Shown here one piece after another: positions 27,657 through 35,786 of a DNA stretch of 64,000 bases. The translations under genes were made by a program, and so were the position numbers. Where the stretch lies: the NCBI GenBank assembly GCA_017552535.1, contig JAFZPV010000035.1, positions 1-64,000 on the forward strand, read 5' to 3'. Origin of the DNA: Clostridia bacterium. GTDB lineage: Bacteria > Bacillota > Clostridia > Christensenellales > Aristaeellaceae. The notes under the pieces were generated by a model. The model did not search any database. It worked only from the letters and a program-made list of their open reading frames with translations, and was not told the DNA's origin. Numbering within the stretch: the stretch's first letter is position 1; every line of letters begins with the position of its first letter.

Positions 27657-28793
27657 ATGATAAACGAGATGCAGGCCGCCCGGGCGTTTATCGACGCCCT
27701 CACCGTGGACGCGCCTTCCGCGGACCCCAAGGCCATCGTGGAGGACGAAGACCGCTTTTTTGCCTGGGACAACGAACACCGCAGCGCGAAGAACGGCAAG
27801 GCCTTCCTGTACGACTGGAGCTACTATATCGGCGTGGTGATGGAGGGCTTGTACTATATGTACGAGGCCGGACAGGGGGAGCGCTACCGGGAATACGTGA
27901 AGCGCTACCTGCACGCCGTGGAGACGGACGGAAAGCTGAACCGCTATGCCGGATACGTGCCCGGGCACGGCCTGGACTGCTACAAGACCGCGAGCCTCCT
28001 GCCGTTTTTCTATGAAGAGGACAAGGAGCTCCGCCGCCTGGCGGACACGCTGTGGCACGACTTAAACGACGTGAACGCCCCCTATGCGCCGGAAGAGCTG
28101 GGCTTCAATTACTGGCATTGCTGGGATGACGGCAAGCCCCCGCGCTACCGGGTGTGGCTGGACGGGCTGTACATGGGCCAGCCTTTCATGGCGAGATATG
28201 CCGCCATGAAGGGGGACGAAGACGCGCTCTCGCGCGTGGCCTCGCGCTTTGACTGGGTGAACCGCGAGCTGCTCAATTCCGCCACGGGCCTTCTGTACCA
28301 CGCGGGAAACGGCAAAGACGACGTATGTGCCTTCCACTGGCTTAGGGCCTGCGGCTGGTACGCCATGGCCCAGGCGGACGTGCTGGAGTGCCTGAAGGGC
28401 GAAGACCGCAAGCGCCTGGCTGCGGCTTTCGAAGGCTTCTGCGCCGCCATGCTGCGGTCCCGGGACGCGCAGACCGGCCTGTGGCTCAACCTCATCGATC
28501 AGAAGAAGGACAGCGGGAACCTGCCCGAGGCCAGCGGCACCGCCATGATGAGCTACGCCTTCCTGAAAGGCGCGCGGCTGGGCCTACTGGACAAAGCATA
28601 CGCGTCTGTGGGAAAAGAAGTGTTCGCCTGCCTGACCCGGGAAAAGCTCAAAGGCAGCGCCCTGACCGACGTGTACCTCATGGCCGCCGCCACCGGCCTG
28701 GACAACTACCGCCGGGAAGACTACTACATGCTCCAGGAAGGCAAAGGCGTTGGCCCCTACATCATGGCGTATGCGGAGGCACTGCGCGCATAG
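27657..28793 (+). CDS. Unsaturated glucuronyl/rhamnogalacturonyl hydrolase, GH105
   Basis: 378-residue six-hairpin glycosidase that hydrates and removes the 4,5-unsaturated uronic acid left at the end of oligosaccharides by polysaccharide lyases. The family core is YRVWLDGLYMGQPF (about 164-177), in which Asp169 corresponds to the catalytic Asp of YteR-like enzymes, plus GLLYHAGN (Y-H-x-N type segment), HWLRACGWYAMA and NLPEASGTAMMSYAFLKGARLG. Cytoplasmic, as no signal peptide is present. Its substrate implies that the organism imports lyase products; no lyase was identified with certainty, but the upstream 788-residue protein is a candidate partner. AAAGGAAAG precedes the ATG. Confidence 0.9.
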   Translation: MINEMQAARAFIDALTVDAPSADPKAIVEDEDRFFAWDNEHRSAKNGKAFLYDWSYYIGVVMEGLYYMYEAGQGERYREYVKRYLHAVETDGKLNRYAGYVPGHGLDCYKTASLLPFFYEEDKELRRLADTLWHDLNDVNAPYAPEELGFNYWHCWDDGKPPRYRVWLDGLYMGQPFMARYAAMKGDEDALSRVASRFDWVNRELLNSATGLLYHAGNGKDDVCAFHWLRACGWYAMAQADVLECLKGEDRKRLAAAFEGFCAAMLRSRDAQTGLWLNLIDQKKDSGNLPEASGTAMMSYAFLKGARLGLLDKAYASVGKEVFACLTREKLKGSALTDVYLMAAATGLDNYRREDYYMLQEGKGVGPYIMAYAEALRA

Positions 28794-28797
28794 CATT

Positions 28798-28985
28798 CGC
28801 CGGGAATGAAATGGGATTTCATTCCCGGCGGTGTAGCTTTTTTGAGCCGTTTGATCCTTGCTTTATTTGAAACGTCAGGCTTTTTCCGGCCACAGCAGCA
28901 GGCTCACAGTTTTTGCTAAAACTCCGCGGAGTTTTCGGGCGCAAAAACTGAAATGCATGAAAAATCGCTCCCGGGCGGCAAGCTG
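28798..28985 (+). repeat. Left inverted arm of the element at 28.8-30.0 kb
   Basis: Starts four bases after the GH105 stop with a perfect 33-base hairpin (28798-28830, arms CGCCGGGAATGAAAT and ATTTCATTCCCGGCG). It continues through the shared segment GAAACGTCAGGCT to an 18-base perfect palindrome AAAACTCCGCGGAGTTTT (28918-28935), itself enclosed by 10-base arms CAGTTTTTGC/GCAAAAACTG (28907-28950). The same order of segments occurs inverted at 29810-29983. The first hairpin followed by a T run also suits termination of the GH105 transcript. Confidence 0.75.
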
Positions 28986-29100
28986 CCCTTCGCGATTGTT
29001 CCTCCTCGGGCCGGCAAAGCCGGTCCTGCGGAATGAAATTGGAGGGGCTACGCCCCTCCAAACCACCTGGCAGATTACTGGGGCTGTGAAACAGCTCCAG
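28973..29100. other. Run of four short stem-loops downstream of the HTH gene
   Basis: Between the left arm and the HTH stop codon lie consecutive hairpins: GGGCGGC/GCTGCCC (28973-28988), GGCCGGC/GCCGGTC (about 29009-29026), GGAGGGGC/GCCCCTCC (29041-29059) and GGGGCTGT/ACAGCTCC (about 29080-29099). Together they make the 3' region of the HTH transcript unusually structured. No known RNA family was recognised. Confidence 0.5.
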
Positions 29101-29112
29101 CGGATCACTTGA

Positions 29113-29622
29113 TTATTTCGTACCGGTCCGGGCGGGAGCCCAGCAGACCTGGTTCCCGGTTTTGGGGGATTTTTCCCCGGCTTTGCCGGGTTTGGCCTTT
29201 TTGCGCTGCGCTTTCCAACCGTGGCGCTTGAGCAGCATGTAGATGTAGCCGCGGCCCGTATCCTTTCCGCGGGCCTCGTCGAAGGCGGCTTTGATCTCGG
29301 CAGCGCTCACTTCTCCGCCTTCGCGGATGCGCTTTTCGAACAAAGCCAGCAGCTCGTTTTCCTTTTCTTTGGGAAGGGCGTAGCGGTGGGAGGTATACTT
29401 GTTGCGCATGAACTCTTCCAGTCCCTGCTCCCGGTAGCGGCGGCACATCTGGCTGATGCTGTTGATCTGCATGCCCATTTTGGCGGCGATCTCCGAAAGC
29501 GCGCGGCCCTCGTAGCGCAGCATCAGCACGCGCAGGCGGCGGCTGACGTTTTTATCCCTGGTGCGCCTTTCGGCCCGCCGGATCTGTTCGTATTCTTCCT
29601 GCGAAAGAGAAAACCGTTTCAT
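29113..29622 (-). CDS. IS630-type helix-turn-helix protein lacking a DDE domain
   Basis: 169 residues corresponding to the DNA-binding half of IS630-family transposases: RRTRDKNVSRRLRVLMLRYEG (about 19-39), the helix-turn-helix ALSEIAAKMGMQINSISQMC (41-60), RRYREQGLEEFM, then a winged segment AEIKAAFDEARGK and GYIYMLLKRHGWKAQRKKAK. The family's catalytic DDE part (another 170 or so residues) is absent: the frame stops after a basic tail and none of the three downstream frames resembles it before the left arm begins. It could be a truncated transposase, the first frame of a decayed two-frame element, or a regulator derived from one. A reasonable promoter and AGGA-type site precede it. Confidence 0.7.
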   Translation of the reverse strand: MKRFSLSQEEYEQIRRAERRTRDKNVSRRLRVLMLRYEGRALSEIAAKMGMQINSISQMCRRYREQGLEEFMRNKYTSHRYALPKEKENELLALFEKRIREGGEVSAAEIKAAFDEARGKDTGRGYIYMLLKRHGWKAQRKKAKPGKAGEKSPKTGNQVCWAPARTGTK

Positions 29623-29718
29623 GTTCCTGCTCCCCGTTTTCTGCTCGGTCGCGGTGTGCTCTGCGCGCTTTCTCGCAGACCCCGGGGCACTCCGGAGCCG
29701 CGCTATGCGCCTGACCGC

Positions 29719-29747
29719 ATGATACCATGAAACGCCATGAACGTAAA
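29719..29747 (-). promoter_or_regulatory. Promoter of the HTH gene with a tandem repeat in the spacer
   Basis: Minus-strand TTTACG (29742-29747), 17-base spacer, TATCAT (29719-29724). The spacer and -35 contain the direct repeat CCATGAA-ACG / CCATGAA-CG (29725-29743 on the + strand), a possible binding site for the encoded HTH protein. Confidence 0.45.
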
Positions 29748-29809
29748 TATTTGAGCTGTTAAGTTTACATTTTTCGGACTTGGGAACTGTCCCTTATTCG
29801 ACACAATCC

Positions 29810-29983
29810 GCCGCCCGGTCGTTTTTTGCACAGATTTTTTTGTGCCCGAAAACTCCGCGGAGTTTTAGCAAGAACTGCAAGCCTGTTGGTGAAGCCGAAA
29901 ACAGCCTGACGTTTCGAACAAGCAATGATCAAAAGGCGCCAAAACAAAACCGCCGGAAATGAAACAAGGTTTCATTTCCGGCG
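29810..29983 (-). repeat. Right inverted arm of the element at 28.8-30.0 kb
   Basis: Read on the minus strand from 29983, it repeats the left arm: a perfect 33-base hairpin (29951-29983, arms CGCCGGAAATGAAAC and GTTTCATTTCCGGCG), a spacer of similar length, GAAACGTCAGGCT, TTGCTAAAACTCCGCGGAG leading into the same 18-base palindrome (29849-29866), and CGGGC. By eye roughly three quarters of positions agree over about 165 bases; the hairpin arms have changed in a compensatory way. It also ends the small minus-strand gene at 30007. Confidence 0.75.
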
Positions 29984-30006
29984 ACAGGCTGCGGAGCGGC
30001 CGCTTT

Positions 30007-30234
30007 TCAGGCGTTCTTCCACTCCTCCGCTTTGGCTGCGGACATCCTCTTGATGGTCTCGCAGGGGTACGGGGAGGTCTCTCCGCCCTTGCCGTAGAGG
30101 AAGAGCTTTCCGTCGGGGGACTGGAACAGGCATTCCTCGTAGCCCGCGGGATCGCCGTACTCGCCGCAGGTTTTTTTGGCGACGAGGGCCGCGTTCTCGG
30201 TGTCGTATTCCACTTTGCAGATCACTTTTTTCAT
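30007..30234 (-). CDS. Small conserved protein of unknown function
   Basis: 75 residues beginning MKKVICKVEYDTENAALVAKK, with FQSPDGKLFLYGKGGETSPYP in the middle and a helical end. Short proteins with this MKK-I-x-YDTE...LY/FLYGKGG pattern are, from memory, common in Clostridia and often sit beside mobile or accessory genes, but none has a known function. No signal peptide or membrane segment. It is immediately outside the right inverted arm. A TTGACA (30331-30336, minus) lies upstream, but its -10 spacing is poor. AAAGGAC-type sequence precedes the ATG. Confidence 0.65.
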   Translation of the reverse strand: MKKVICKVEYDTENAALVAKKTCGEYGDPAGYEECLFQSPDGKLFLYGKGGETSPYPCETIKRMSAAKAEEWKNA

Positions 30235-30398
30235 GGTTTTTGTCCTTTCTGTTGCGTTCCCGGCGCTTTGTGCCGGACAGTTTGCGCCTTTTCAGGCTGG
30301 CGGGATTCTAACACCGTATTTTAAAATCGCTGTCAAGCCTGTGTTGAAAGTTTGAAAAACACGCTCCAAATTGGACTGTCGGGCGCTTCAGACGGCGG

Positions 30399-32498
30399 TC
30401 AGAACTCCACGCGCAGCTTTTTTCCGTCGGATGAGCCGGTCAGGCGAAGCAGGAGGGTGCCGCTCTTTTTGTCGTATTCACAGGCATCCGCGCCTGTCAC
30501 GCCGGAAGGAGCGGGGCTTTTGAAGCGCAGAAGCAGGCGGCTCCGTTCCGGCCCCTTCACGGTAAAGGAGCAGGCGCTTTTATTCAGGCGAAGCTCCTCC
30601 ACCCGGCCCGCGCCGGCGATCAGGCAGAAATCATCCCGGTACGCCGAAACGTCCGCGGCTAGCAGGCTTTCGCCGGGCAGAAGGCGAATGCTTTCAAGCA
30701 CGCGAAGTTCGGGGTCGTACAGATCGACGTAGGTGCCCTCCGCGAGAAAAGCTTCGCCCGGGCCGTCCAGGACGTGGGCGATCAGGTACGGCCCGCGCCT
30801 TAGGACGAAACGGTTTTTCGTTTGCAATTCAAGGCCGGCAGACAGGGCCGCTTCCCGTACCGTATTCAGGTACGCTTCCGCCTTTCCGGCGTCATAAGCG
30901 ATGGCCGCGGGATGTTCGCGCAGGTAAAACACCTCGCCTTTTCCCACGCCGAAGCGGCCCGGCGCGGGGCTTCGGCCAAGGTCCAGGGAAGCGAACAGGT
31001 GCTCCAGGGCGTTCTTATAGCCTTCCTTCTGCCACCATCCGCTTACGGTGTGAAAGTCGTCGCTGCCGTCCGACACCACTACGAGCCTGCCGCCCGAGCG
31101 CACCCACAGAGCCAGCGCCAGGTGCCAGGCGGGGGATTCCGGCTTCATGAACTCGTAGGACATAACCAGCAGCCGGTACGGGCGCAGATAGTCCGCAAAC
31201 CGCCCCAGGTTGTCCATCTGCACGGGCAGCGCACGGATGCCCGCCTTTATGAGGGGCATGGAAAGCCCGAAAAAGCCGGAAAAAAGGTGCTCTTTTCCCC
31301 GTTCGGCAAAGGCGTTTTTCAGCTCCGGCCCAGAAGGACAGCAGCGCTGGAACAGGCAGCTGTCCGCGATGAGCACGCCCGCGGTCCCGTCCCCGTCCGG
31401 CCACTCATAGGGCTGGTCCATGTCCCTGAGCGCTTGTCCCACGCACAGAAGCGTGGTCTCGTAGCTCTTGGGCAGTGGAACGCCCGCTTCGTTTTTGGGA
31501 TACTTTCCGCACCATATCCGGCGGGGCCAGGGGCACACCTCGTAGCGGTACACCTCCGGCTGCAGGAGCGCCGCGGTAAGACCATTGAGGTAGGAGGCGC
31601 GGTAGTACTCCCAGGTCTCGTCGGGCTTGTCTTCGATGGGGTCCTGCAGAAGCCACATCCGGCGGCCTGTGCCCCGCGCAAGCTCCTGCATCACGCCGTA
31701 CTCCAGAAAGGCGGTCTCGAAGATGCGCTCGGCTTCCTGCCCGTGATATACGTTTTTCACGCGGCTGGTGTCCGTCCACACCTGGGCGATGTAGCCGTCC
31801 ACCCAGGGCTCGTCCAGAAGCGCCGATTCCGGCGAAACGATGCCGTACTGCGCGTAGTTGATCAGGCTGTGGGTGGGCACGTAAAAGCGGAGCGCGCGGC
31901 CGTACACGCGCATGGCGTAGTCCTTCAGCGCGTGGGCGATGCGGCTGATCGTGCGGGCGTACAGAATGCTTTTGAGCCTGGCGCAGCGGTAAAAGGCGGT
32001 CACGTCTTCGTGAGGAGGCCTGAAGTCTTCCTGGTAGTACAGCCGGTATTCCCGCCGAAAGGCTTCGCTGTAGCCGCTGTATGCCCAGATCTCCGGCTCT
32101 TCCATGTGGATATCGCTTACGCCTTCGTCGATGGCGGGGATGATCTTCCGGGTCAGATAATCGGCGAAGGCGTCGGTGGGGATCATGTAGGGCACGTTCG
32201 GGAAGGGTACGTTATGGTCGTGCATCACCATCTGACCCTGCCGGTCCGTCTGCGCTTCGTCCCAGTGCTTCCGCCCGTCGAATTCCCCGTTCAGATAATC
32301 CTGATAGTTTCCCCAGCTTATGCCCGTCATCAGGTGCACGATGTAGCCGTGCCTGCGGTATTCCCGGATGCGGCCCGGCAGGTCCCTGTCCAGGCCGTAC
32401 ACCATCACAAAATCGCTCTGTACGGAAAACGCGCCGTCATAGGGCGCGCTCTCCTGCACGCCCGTATATTCGCTTTCGCGGCTGCGGTCGGTGATCAT
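30399..32498 (-). CDS. Putative TIM-barrel glycoside hydrolase, unassigned family
   Basis: 699 residues, cytoplasmic. The first 330 residues look like a (beta/alpha)8 barrel: SDFVMVYGLDRDLPGRI at strand 1, GYIVHLMTGISWGNYQDYL, SDIHMEEPEIWAYSGYSEAF (an E-E-P segment reminiscent of acid/base motifs), and DGYIAQVWTDTSR. The second half resembles the GATase-like and beta-sandwich domains that follow the barrel in GH42-type enzymes (PYRLLVMSYEFMKPE, GGRLVVVSDG). I cannot place it in a named family. Its start ATG overlaps the stop of the upstream gene (ATGA), so the two are translated together and probably act on the same glycan. Confidence 0.55.
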   Translation of the reverse strand: MITDRSRESEYTGVQESAPYDGAFSVQSDFVMVYGLDRDLPGRIREYRRHGYIVHLMTGISWGNYQDYLNGEFDGRKHWDEAQTDRQGQMVMHDHNVPFPNVPYMIPTDAFADYLTRKIIPAIDEGVSDIHMEEPEIWAYSGYSEAFRREYRLYYQEDFRPPHEDVTAFYRCARLKSILYARTISRIAHALKDYAMRVYGRALRFYVPTHSLINYAQYGIVSPESALLDEPWVDGYIAQVWTDTSRVKNVYHGQEAERIFETAFLEYGVMQELARGTGRRMWLLQDPIEDKPDETWEYYRASYLNGLTAALLQPEVYRYEVCPWPRRIWCGKYPKNEAGVPLPKSYETTLLCVGQALRDMDQPYEWPDGDGTAGVLIADSCLFQRCCPSGPELKNAFAERGKEHLFSGFFGLSMPLIKAGIRALPVQMDNLGRFADYLRPYRLLVMSYEFMKPESPAWHLALALWVRSGGRLVVVSDGSDDFHTVSGWWQKEGYKNALEHLFASLDLGRSPAPGRFGVGKGEVFYLREHPAAIAYDAGKAEAYLNTVREAALSAGLELQTKNRFVLRRGPYLIAHVLDGPGEAFLAEGTYVDLYDPELRVLESIRLLPGESLLAADVSAYRDDFCLIAGAGRVEELRLNKSACSFTVKGPERSRLLLRFKSPAPSGVTGADACEYDKKSGTLLLRLTGSSDGKKLRVEF

Positions 32499-34312
32499 GC
32501 CTGCGCCTCCCCGCGGAATACGCGGTAAGTGCCCTTCTCCATGTCCGCCTCGATGGAGGTGCCGTCTGCATACGTGATCCTCTGCTTAAGGCCGGAGGCG
32601 TCCAGGAACTCGTGCCGGCGCATGGGGGTGTACATGAGCTTTTCCTGAACAGCGCAGGCTTCCTGCACGGAAGCAATGGTGTCCTCGTCCGCGTCGATGG
32701 GGCAGTAGACGGGCCCCGCGTTCATGATCGCGTACAGATAGGTGCTCATGGGGGCGGGAAGGCCGCTTGAGCCCGCTTCGCCCTTTAAGCCGATCCAGGG
32801 GATCACCACGCAGTCGTGGTACACCAGGTTGAACAGCGGGATGGGCTTTACGTCCCCGCCGGCCAGGTCGTCAGAGTTGAAGGGCGCGTGGTGGCACAGC
32901 ACCTGGGAGGGCAGGATGCAGTCCAGCGTCTCTTCCGAGGAGGGAATGATGCCTCTGGACGTAAGCCAGTCCAGGCATTCCCTTCTGCGCATTACGCTTT
33001 GGGCGCGGCTCATGCGGTGCTTTGGATTAAAGCACTCGTCCAGCTCCGCCAGGGAGAACACGTCCAGGTACGAGCTGTCCGGCACGATGCCCATGCGCTC
33101 AAGCAGCGTATAGTTGCGCTTTACGTACTCCACGGCCTTCTCGGCGCACAGGTAGGCGTAGTGCCCGCCGTACCAGATGTGGTTGTGGCTGTGGGAGCCG
33201 TCCAGGTTCTGCCGCGCCTCGTCCAGCGTGAAGTGCGGGGCGTCGAAATAATAGTCACGGTACTGGTCGTGTATGCCGAACAGGTAGCCGCATTCCCGCA
33301 CGGCGTCCATCAGGCGGCGCATGCCTTCTTGGCCGCCCGCGATGGGGCTTGGCGGCAGGGGCGAGGGATGCAGATTGTCGTAGCCCCGCACGCCCCAGCC
33401 GTCAAAGTGGGTGTAGGCTTTCCGGAGGCCTTTTTTCTTCAGCAGCCGTATCTGCCCGGCGCGCTCGTCAAAGGACACGAAATGGTCGTTGTGCTCCGGG
33501 TCGTCTGGCATATAATAGCGGGAATCGGGCGAGATGTGCACGGCGATGCCCGTGTGGATCACGGGACAGCCCGCCAGGCGCTCCACCAGGGGATTGAGCG
33601 CCGTTTTGGCCTTCAGGGTGATCAGATTGCCCTTTTCCTTCACGTACCTGCGGTATCTCAGGGCGATGTCGTTGTAGTCGCCCTGCATGAACGAGTACAG
33701 CATGCGCCTCTGGTAGCGCACTGTGCCCAGGGACGGGCGCCACAGGGGCGTCACCCGGCCCAGAGCAAAATCATAGGACGCGTCGCAGGGCGTATCGTAT
33801 ACCGCAAGGCAGGCGTGGCCTTCCGCCGTCTGGCCGAACATGGGCATGTAGGCCGTGCGCTCGTAAATTTTGCCCTTGTCCACCGTAAGGGCGCTGCCCG
33901 GCGGCACCAGCTCGCCCTGCATGCGGGGCAGCACCGTGAACAGGCCGCTTCCGTCCTGCGCCTCCCAGGGGGAGGGATAGGCCGCGAAGGCGATCTCGCC
34001 CGGCTGGTCGCCCTCTATGCGCATTTCAAAGCGCAGGTCCCCGCTGATCTTTTCCGCGCTGATGCGGGTGTACGCCCGTATATCGGAACCCTCAAAGCCC
34101 TGGTACATGGCGTAGACGTCGTCGCTGGCCTCCGCCTCGCGGGCGACGGTTTCCGCCGGAGGCGGGAACATCACCTTCCGCCCGTCAGAGAACAGCACAT
34201 AGGGCGCAAGCTTCATCTTCCACTTGCCGCCGTCCGGCGAACAGTACATGATCAGCCCCTCGGCGTAATCCGCGAACAGAGAATAACCTTCCCCTTCGAT
34301 CCGGTATTGCAT
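32495..34312 (-). CDS. DUF5696-type, GH101-like putative glycoside hydrolase
   Basis: 605 residues. An N-terminal beta-sandwich (about 1-230: YVLFSDGRKVMFPP, AYMPMFGQTAEGHACLAV) precedes a barrel-like region with AYTHFDGWGVRGYDNLHPSPL, YLFGIHDQYRDYYFDAP, SSYLDVFSLAELDECF and SRGIIPSSEETLDC. This order (YLDV then SSEE) resembles DUF5696 proteins, relatives of the GH101 endo-alpha-N-acetylgalactosaminidase barrel, where Asp and Glu in such segments are proposed catalytic residues. No signal peptide. The start at MQYRIEG has GGGAGG eight bases upstream; in-frame sequence before it reads through a likely promoter region. The substrate is unknown. Confidence 0.6.
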   Translation of the reverse strand: MQYRIEGEGYSLFADYAEGLIMYCSPDGGKWKMKLAPYVLFSDGRKVMFPPPAETVAREAEASDDVYAMYQGFEGSDIRAYTRISAEKISGDLRFEMRIEGDQPGEIAFAAYPSPWEAQDGSGLFTVLPRMQGELVPPGSALTVDKGKIYERTAYMPMFGQTAEGHACLAVYDTPCDASYDFALGRVTPLWRPSLGTVRYQRRMLYSFMQGDYNDIALRYRRYVKEKGNLITLKAKTALNPLVERLAGCPVIHTGIAVHISPDSRYYMPDDPEHNDHFVSFDERAGQIRLLKKKGLRKAYTHFDGWGVRGYDNLHPSPLPPSPIAGGQEGMRRLMDAVRECGYLFGIHDQYRDYYFDAPHFTLDEARQNLDGSHSHNHIWYGGHYAYLCAEKAVEYVKRNYTLLERMGIVPDSSYLDVFSLAELDECFNPKHRMSRAQSVMRRRECLDWLTSRGIIPSSEETLDCILPSQVLCHHAPFNSDDLAGGDVKPIPLFNLVYHDCVVIPWIGLKGEAGSSGLPAPMSTYLYAIMNAGPVYCPIDADEDTIASVQEACAVQEKLMYTPMRRHEFLDASGLKQRITYADGTSIEADMEKGTYRVFRGEAQA

Positions 34313-34501
34313 ATATCCAGCCTCCCTTGCGAGTATTTTCTCTCGTCCAGTATAGCACGGTGCGGGCAAAAAAACCAGCGTTTTGCCGAAAACGGGGCTT
34401 CCGGCGATAAAGAACAGCTTTTTTTCGGTAGCATTCTTTTCCTCGGTATGGTACAATAAAGAACAGAGCGTGCTTTATGCACGGCTGAGGGAGGGAAATA
34501 C

Positions 34502-34987
34502 ATGGCGAAAGACCTGACCCTTTCCTGTGACGGGGGCCTTGTGAACATCCGCGCGGGAGCGATCATCCTGAAAAACGGGCGCTTCCTGATGGCGGGCAAC
34601 GGGCGCTCGGATTACCTGTACTCCGTGGGCGGACGCGTCCGCTTCGGGGAGACGGCGGAAGAAGCGGCGGTGCGGGAGGTGTTCGAGGAGACCGGCGTGA
34701 AGATGGAGATCGACCGCCTGGGCTTCGTGCATGAAAACTTCTTTTACGGCGATTCCCCCGCGAACCTCGGCAAGCTCATCTACGAGCTCTCGTTTTTCTT
34801 CTATATGAAGGTCCCGGAGGGCTTCGAGCCGAAAGCCCTGTCCTTTACGGAAGACGGCAGCCCGGAGCACCTGCGCTGGGTGGCTCCGGAGGAGGCGGTG
34901 AAGATATATCCGGAGTTCTTCCGCACGGAGCTGAAGCACCCGGCAGCGGCGGTAAAACACTTTTTGACGGACGAACGCAGAAAATAA
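34502..34987 (+). CDS. Nudix hydrolase
   Basis: 161-residue Nudix protein. The box is GGRVRFGETAEEAAVREVFEETGV (positions about 43-66, here G-x5-E-x7-REVFEETGV), preceded by NIRAGAIILKNGRFLMAGNG as strand A. The long central region with FVHENFFYGDSPANLGKLIYELSFFFYM is typical of the general NUDIX branch labelled DNA mismatch repair protein MutT in many genomes, but the substrate cannot be deduced. GGGAGGG precedes the ATG. The methyltransferase gene follows after 15 bases. Confidence 0.85.
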   Translation: MAKDLTLSCDGGLVNIRAGAIILKNGRFLMAGNGRSDYLYSVGGRVRFGETAEEAAVREVFEETGVKMEIDRLGFVHENFFYGDSPANLGKLIYELSFFFYMKVPEGFEPKALSFTEDGSPEHLRWVAPEEAVKIYPEFFRTELKHPAAAVKHFLTDERRK

Positions 34988-35002
34988 ACGGGGAGGCGCC
35001 GC

Positions 35003-35764
35003 ATGGAATACCGCAGAATCTTCGATACCATCCCGGAGCAGTTCGACCGCTTCCGGCCCCGCTACAGCCCGGAGCTGTTCAAATTCCTGATCGAAAGCGC
35101 GGCGATCGGCCCGGGCGTTCAGGTGCTGGAGCTGGGGCCCGGCACCGGGCAGGCCACAGAGCCCATCCTGGACACGGGATGCGATTACTGCGCCATAGAG
35201 CTGGGCGAAAACTTCTGCGGCGCGATGAAGCGCAAGTTCGGCACTAGGCCCAACTTCAGCATCGTGCACGGCGACTTTATCACCCATGACTTCGGGGAGA
35301 AGCGCTTTGACGTGATCTGTTCCGCCGCCACCATCCAGTGGATTCCGGAAAAGATCGCCTTTTCCAAGACCTTCGAGCTGCTCAGGCCCGGCGGAACGCT
35401 GGCCATGATGCTCACGGTAGGGGACTACAAAACGCCCAACGAAGAGCTGTACCACAGCATCCAGAAGGTGTACAGCGAATACTACAGGCCGGAGAAGCTC
35501 TACAAAGACATGCACGGGCCCTTCGATTACGCACACGCGGCGGACTACGGCTTTGCCGCGCCCGAAAAGCACGAATTTCATGGCAGGCGCGTGCTCACCG
35601 CGGACGAATATGTGGCCTTCTCGGGCACGCACTGCGACCACATCGTGATCCCGGAGCCGTATAAGACCCGGTTTTTCGAAGGCCTGAGGCAGGCTGTGCT
35701 GGACGCCGGAAACAGGATCGTTTTCGACGACACCTATGTGCTGTACCTGGCGGTCAAGCCCTGA
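35003..35764 (+). CDS. Class I SAM-dependent methyltransferase
   Basis: 253 residues. Motif I is VQVLELGPGTGQATEPIL (about 39-56), motif II/acidic loop CAIELGENF, motif post-I SIVHGDFITHDFGEKRFDVICSAATIQWI (positions from about 91), and motif III ELLRPGGTLAMML. An N-terminal helix FDTIPEQFDRFRPRYSPELF is shared by a family of methyltransferases of unassigned substrate. Cytoplasmic. It is cotranscribed with the Nudix gene and followed at 22 bases by a truncated second methyltransferase. Confidence 0.85.
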   Translation: MEYRRIFDTIPEQFDRFRPRYSPELFKFLIESAAIGPGVQVLELGPGTGQATEPILDTGCDYCAIELGENFCGAMKRKFGTRPNFSIVHGDFITHDFGEKRFDVICSAATIQWIPEKIAFSKTFELLRPGGTLAMMLTVGDYKTPNEELYHSIQKVYSEYYRPEKLYKDMHGPFDYAHAADYGFAAPEKHEFHGRRVLTADEYVAFSGTHCDHIVIPEPYKTRFFEGLRQAVLDAGNRIVFDDTYVLYLAVKP

Positions 35765-35786
35765 AAATGAGGGAGAGGCAAAGGGC

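Noticed and set aside
29113..29622. Complete IS630 transposase
   Set aside because: Only the HTH half is present; no frame downstream encodes a DDE domain before the inverted arm.
28798..29983. CRISPR array or tandem repeat
   Set aside because: The repeated segments are only two and inverted, without regularly spaced short direct repeats.
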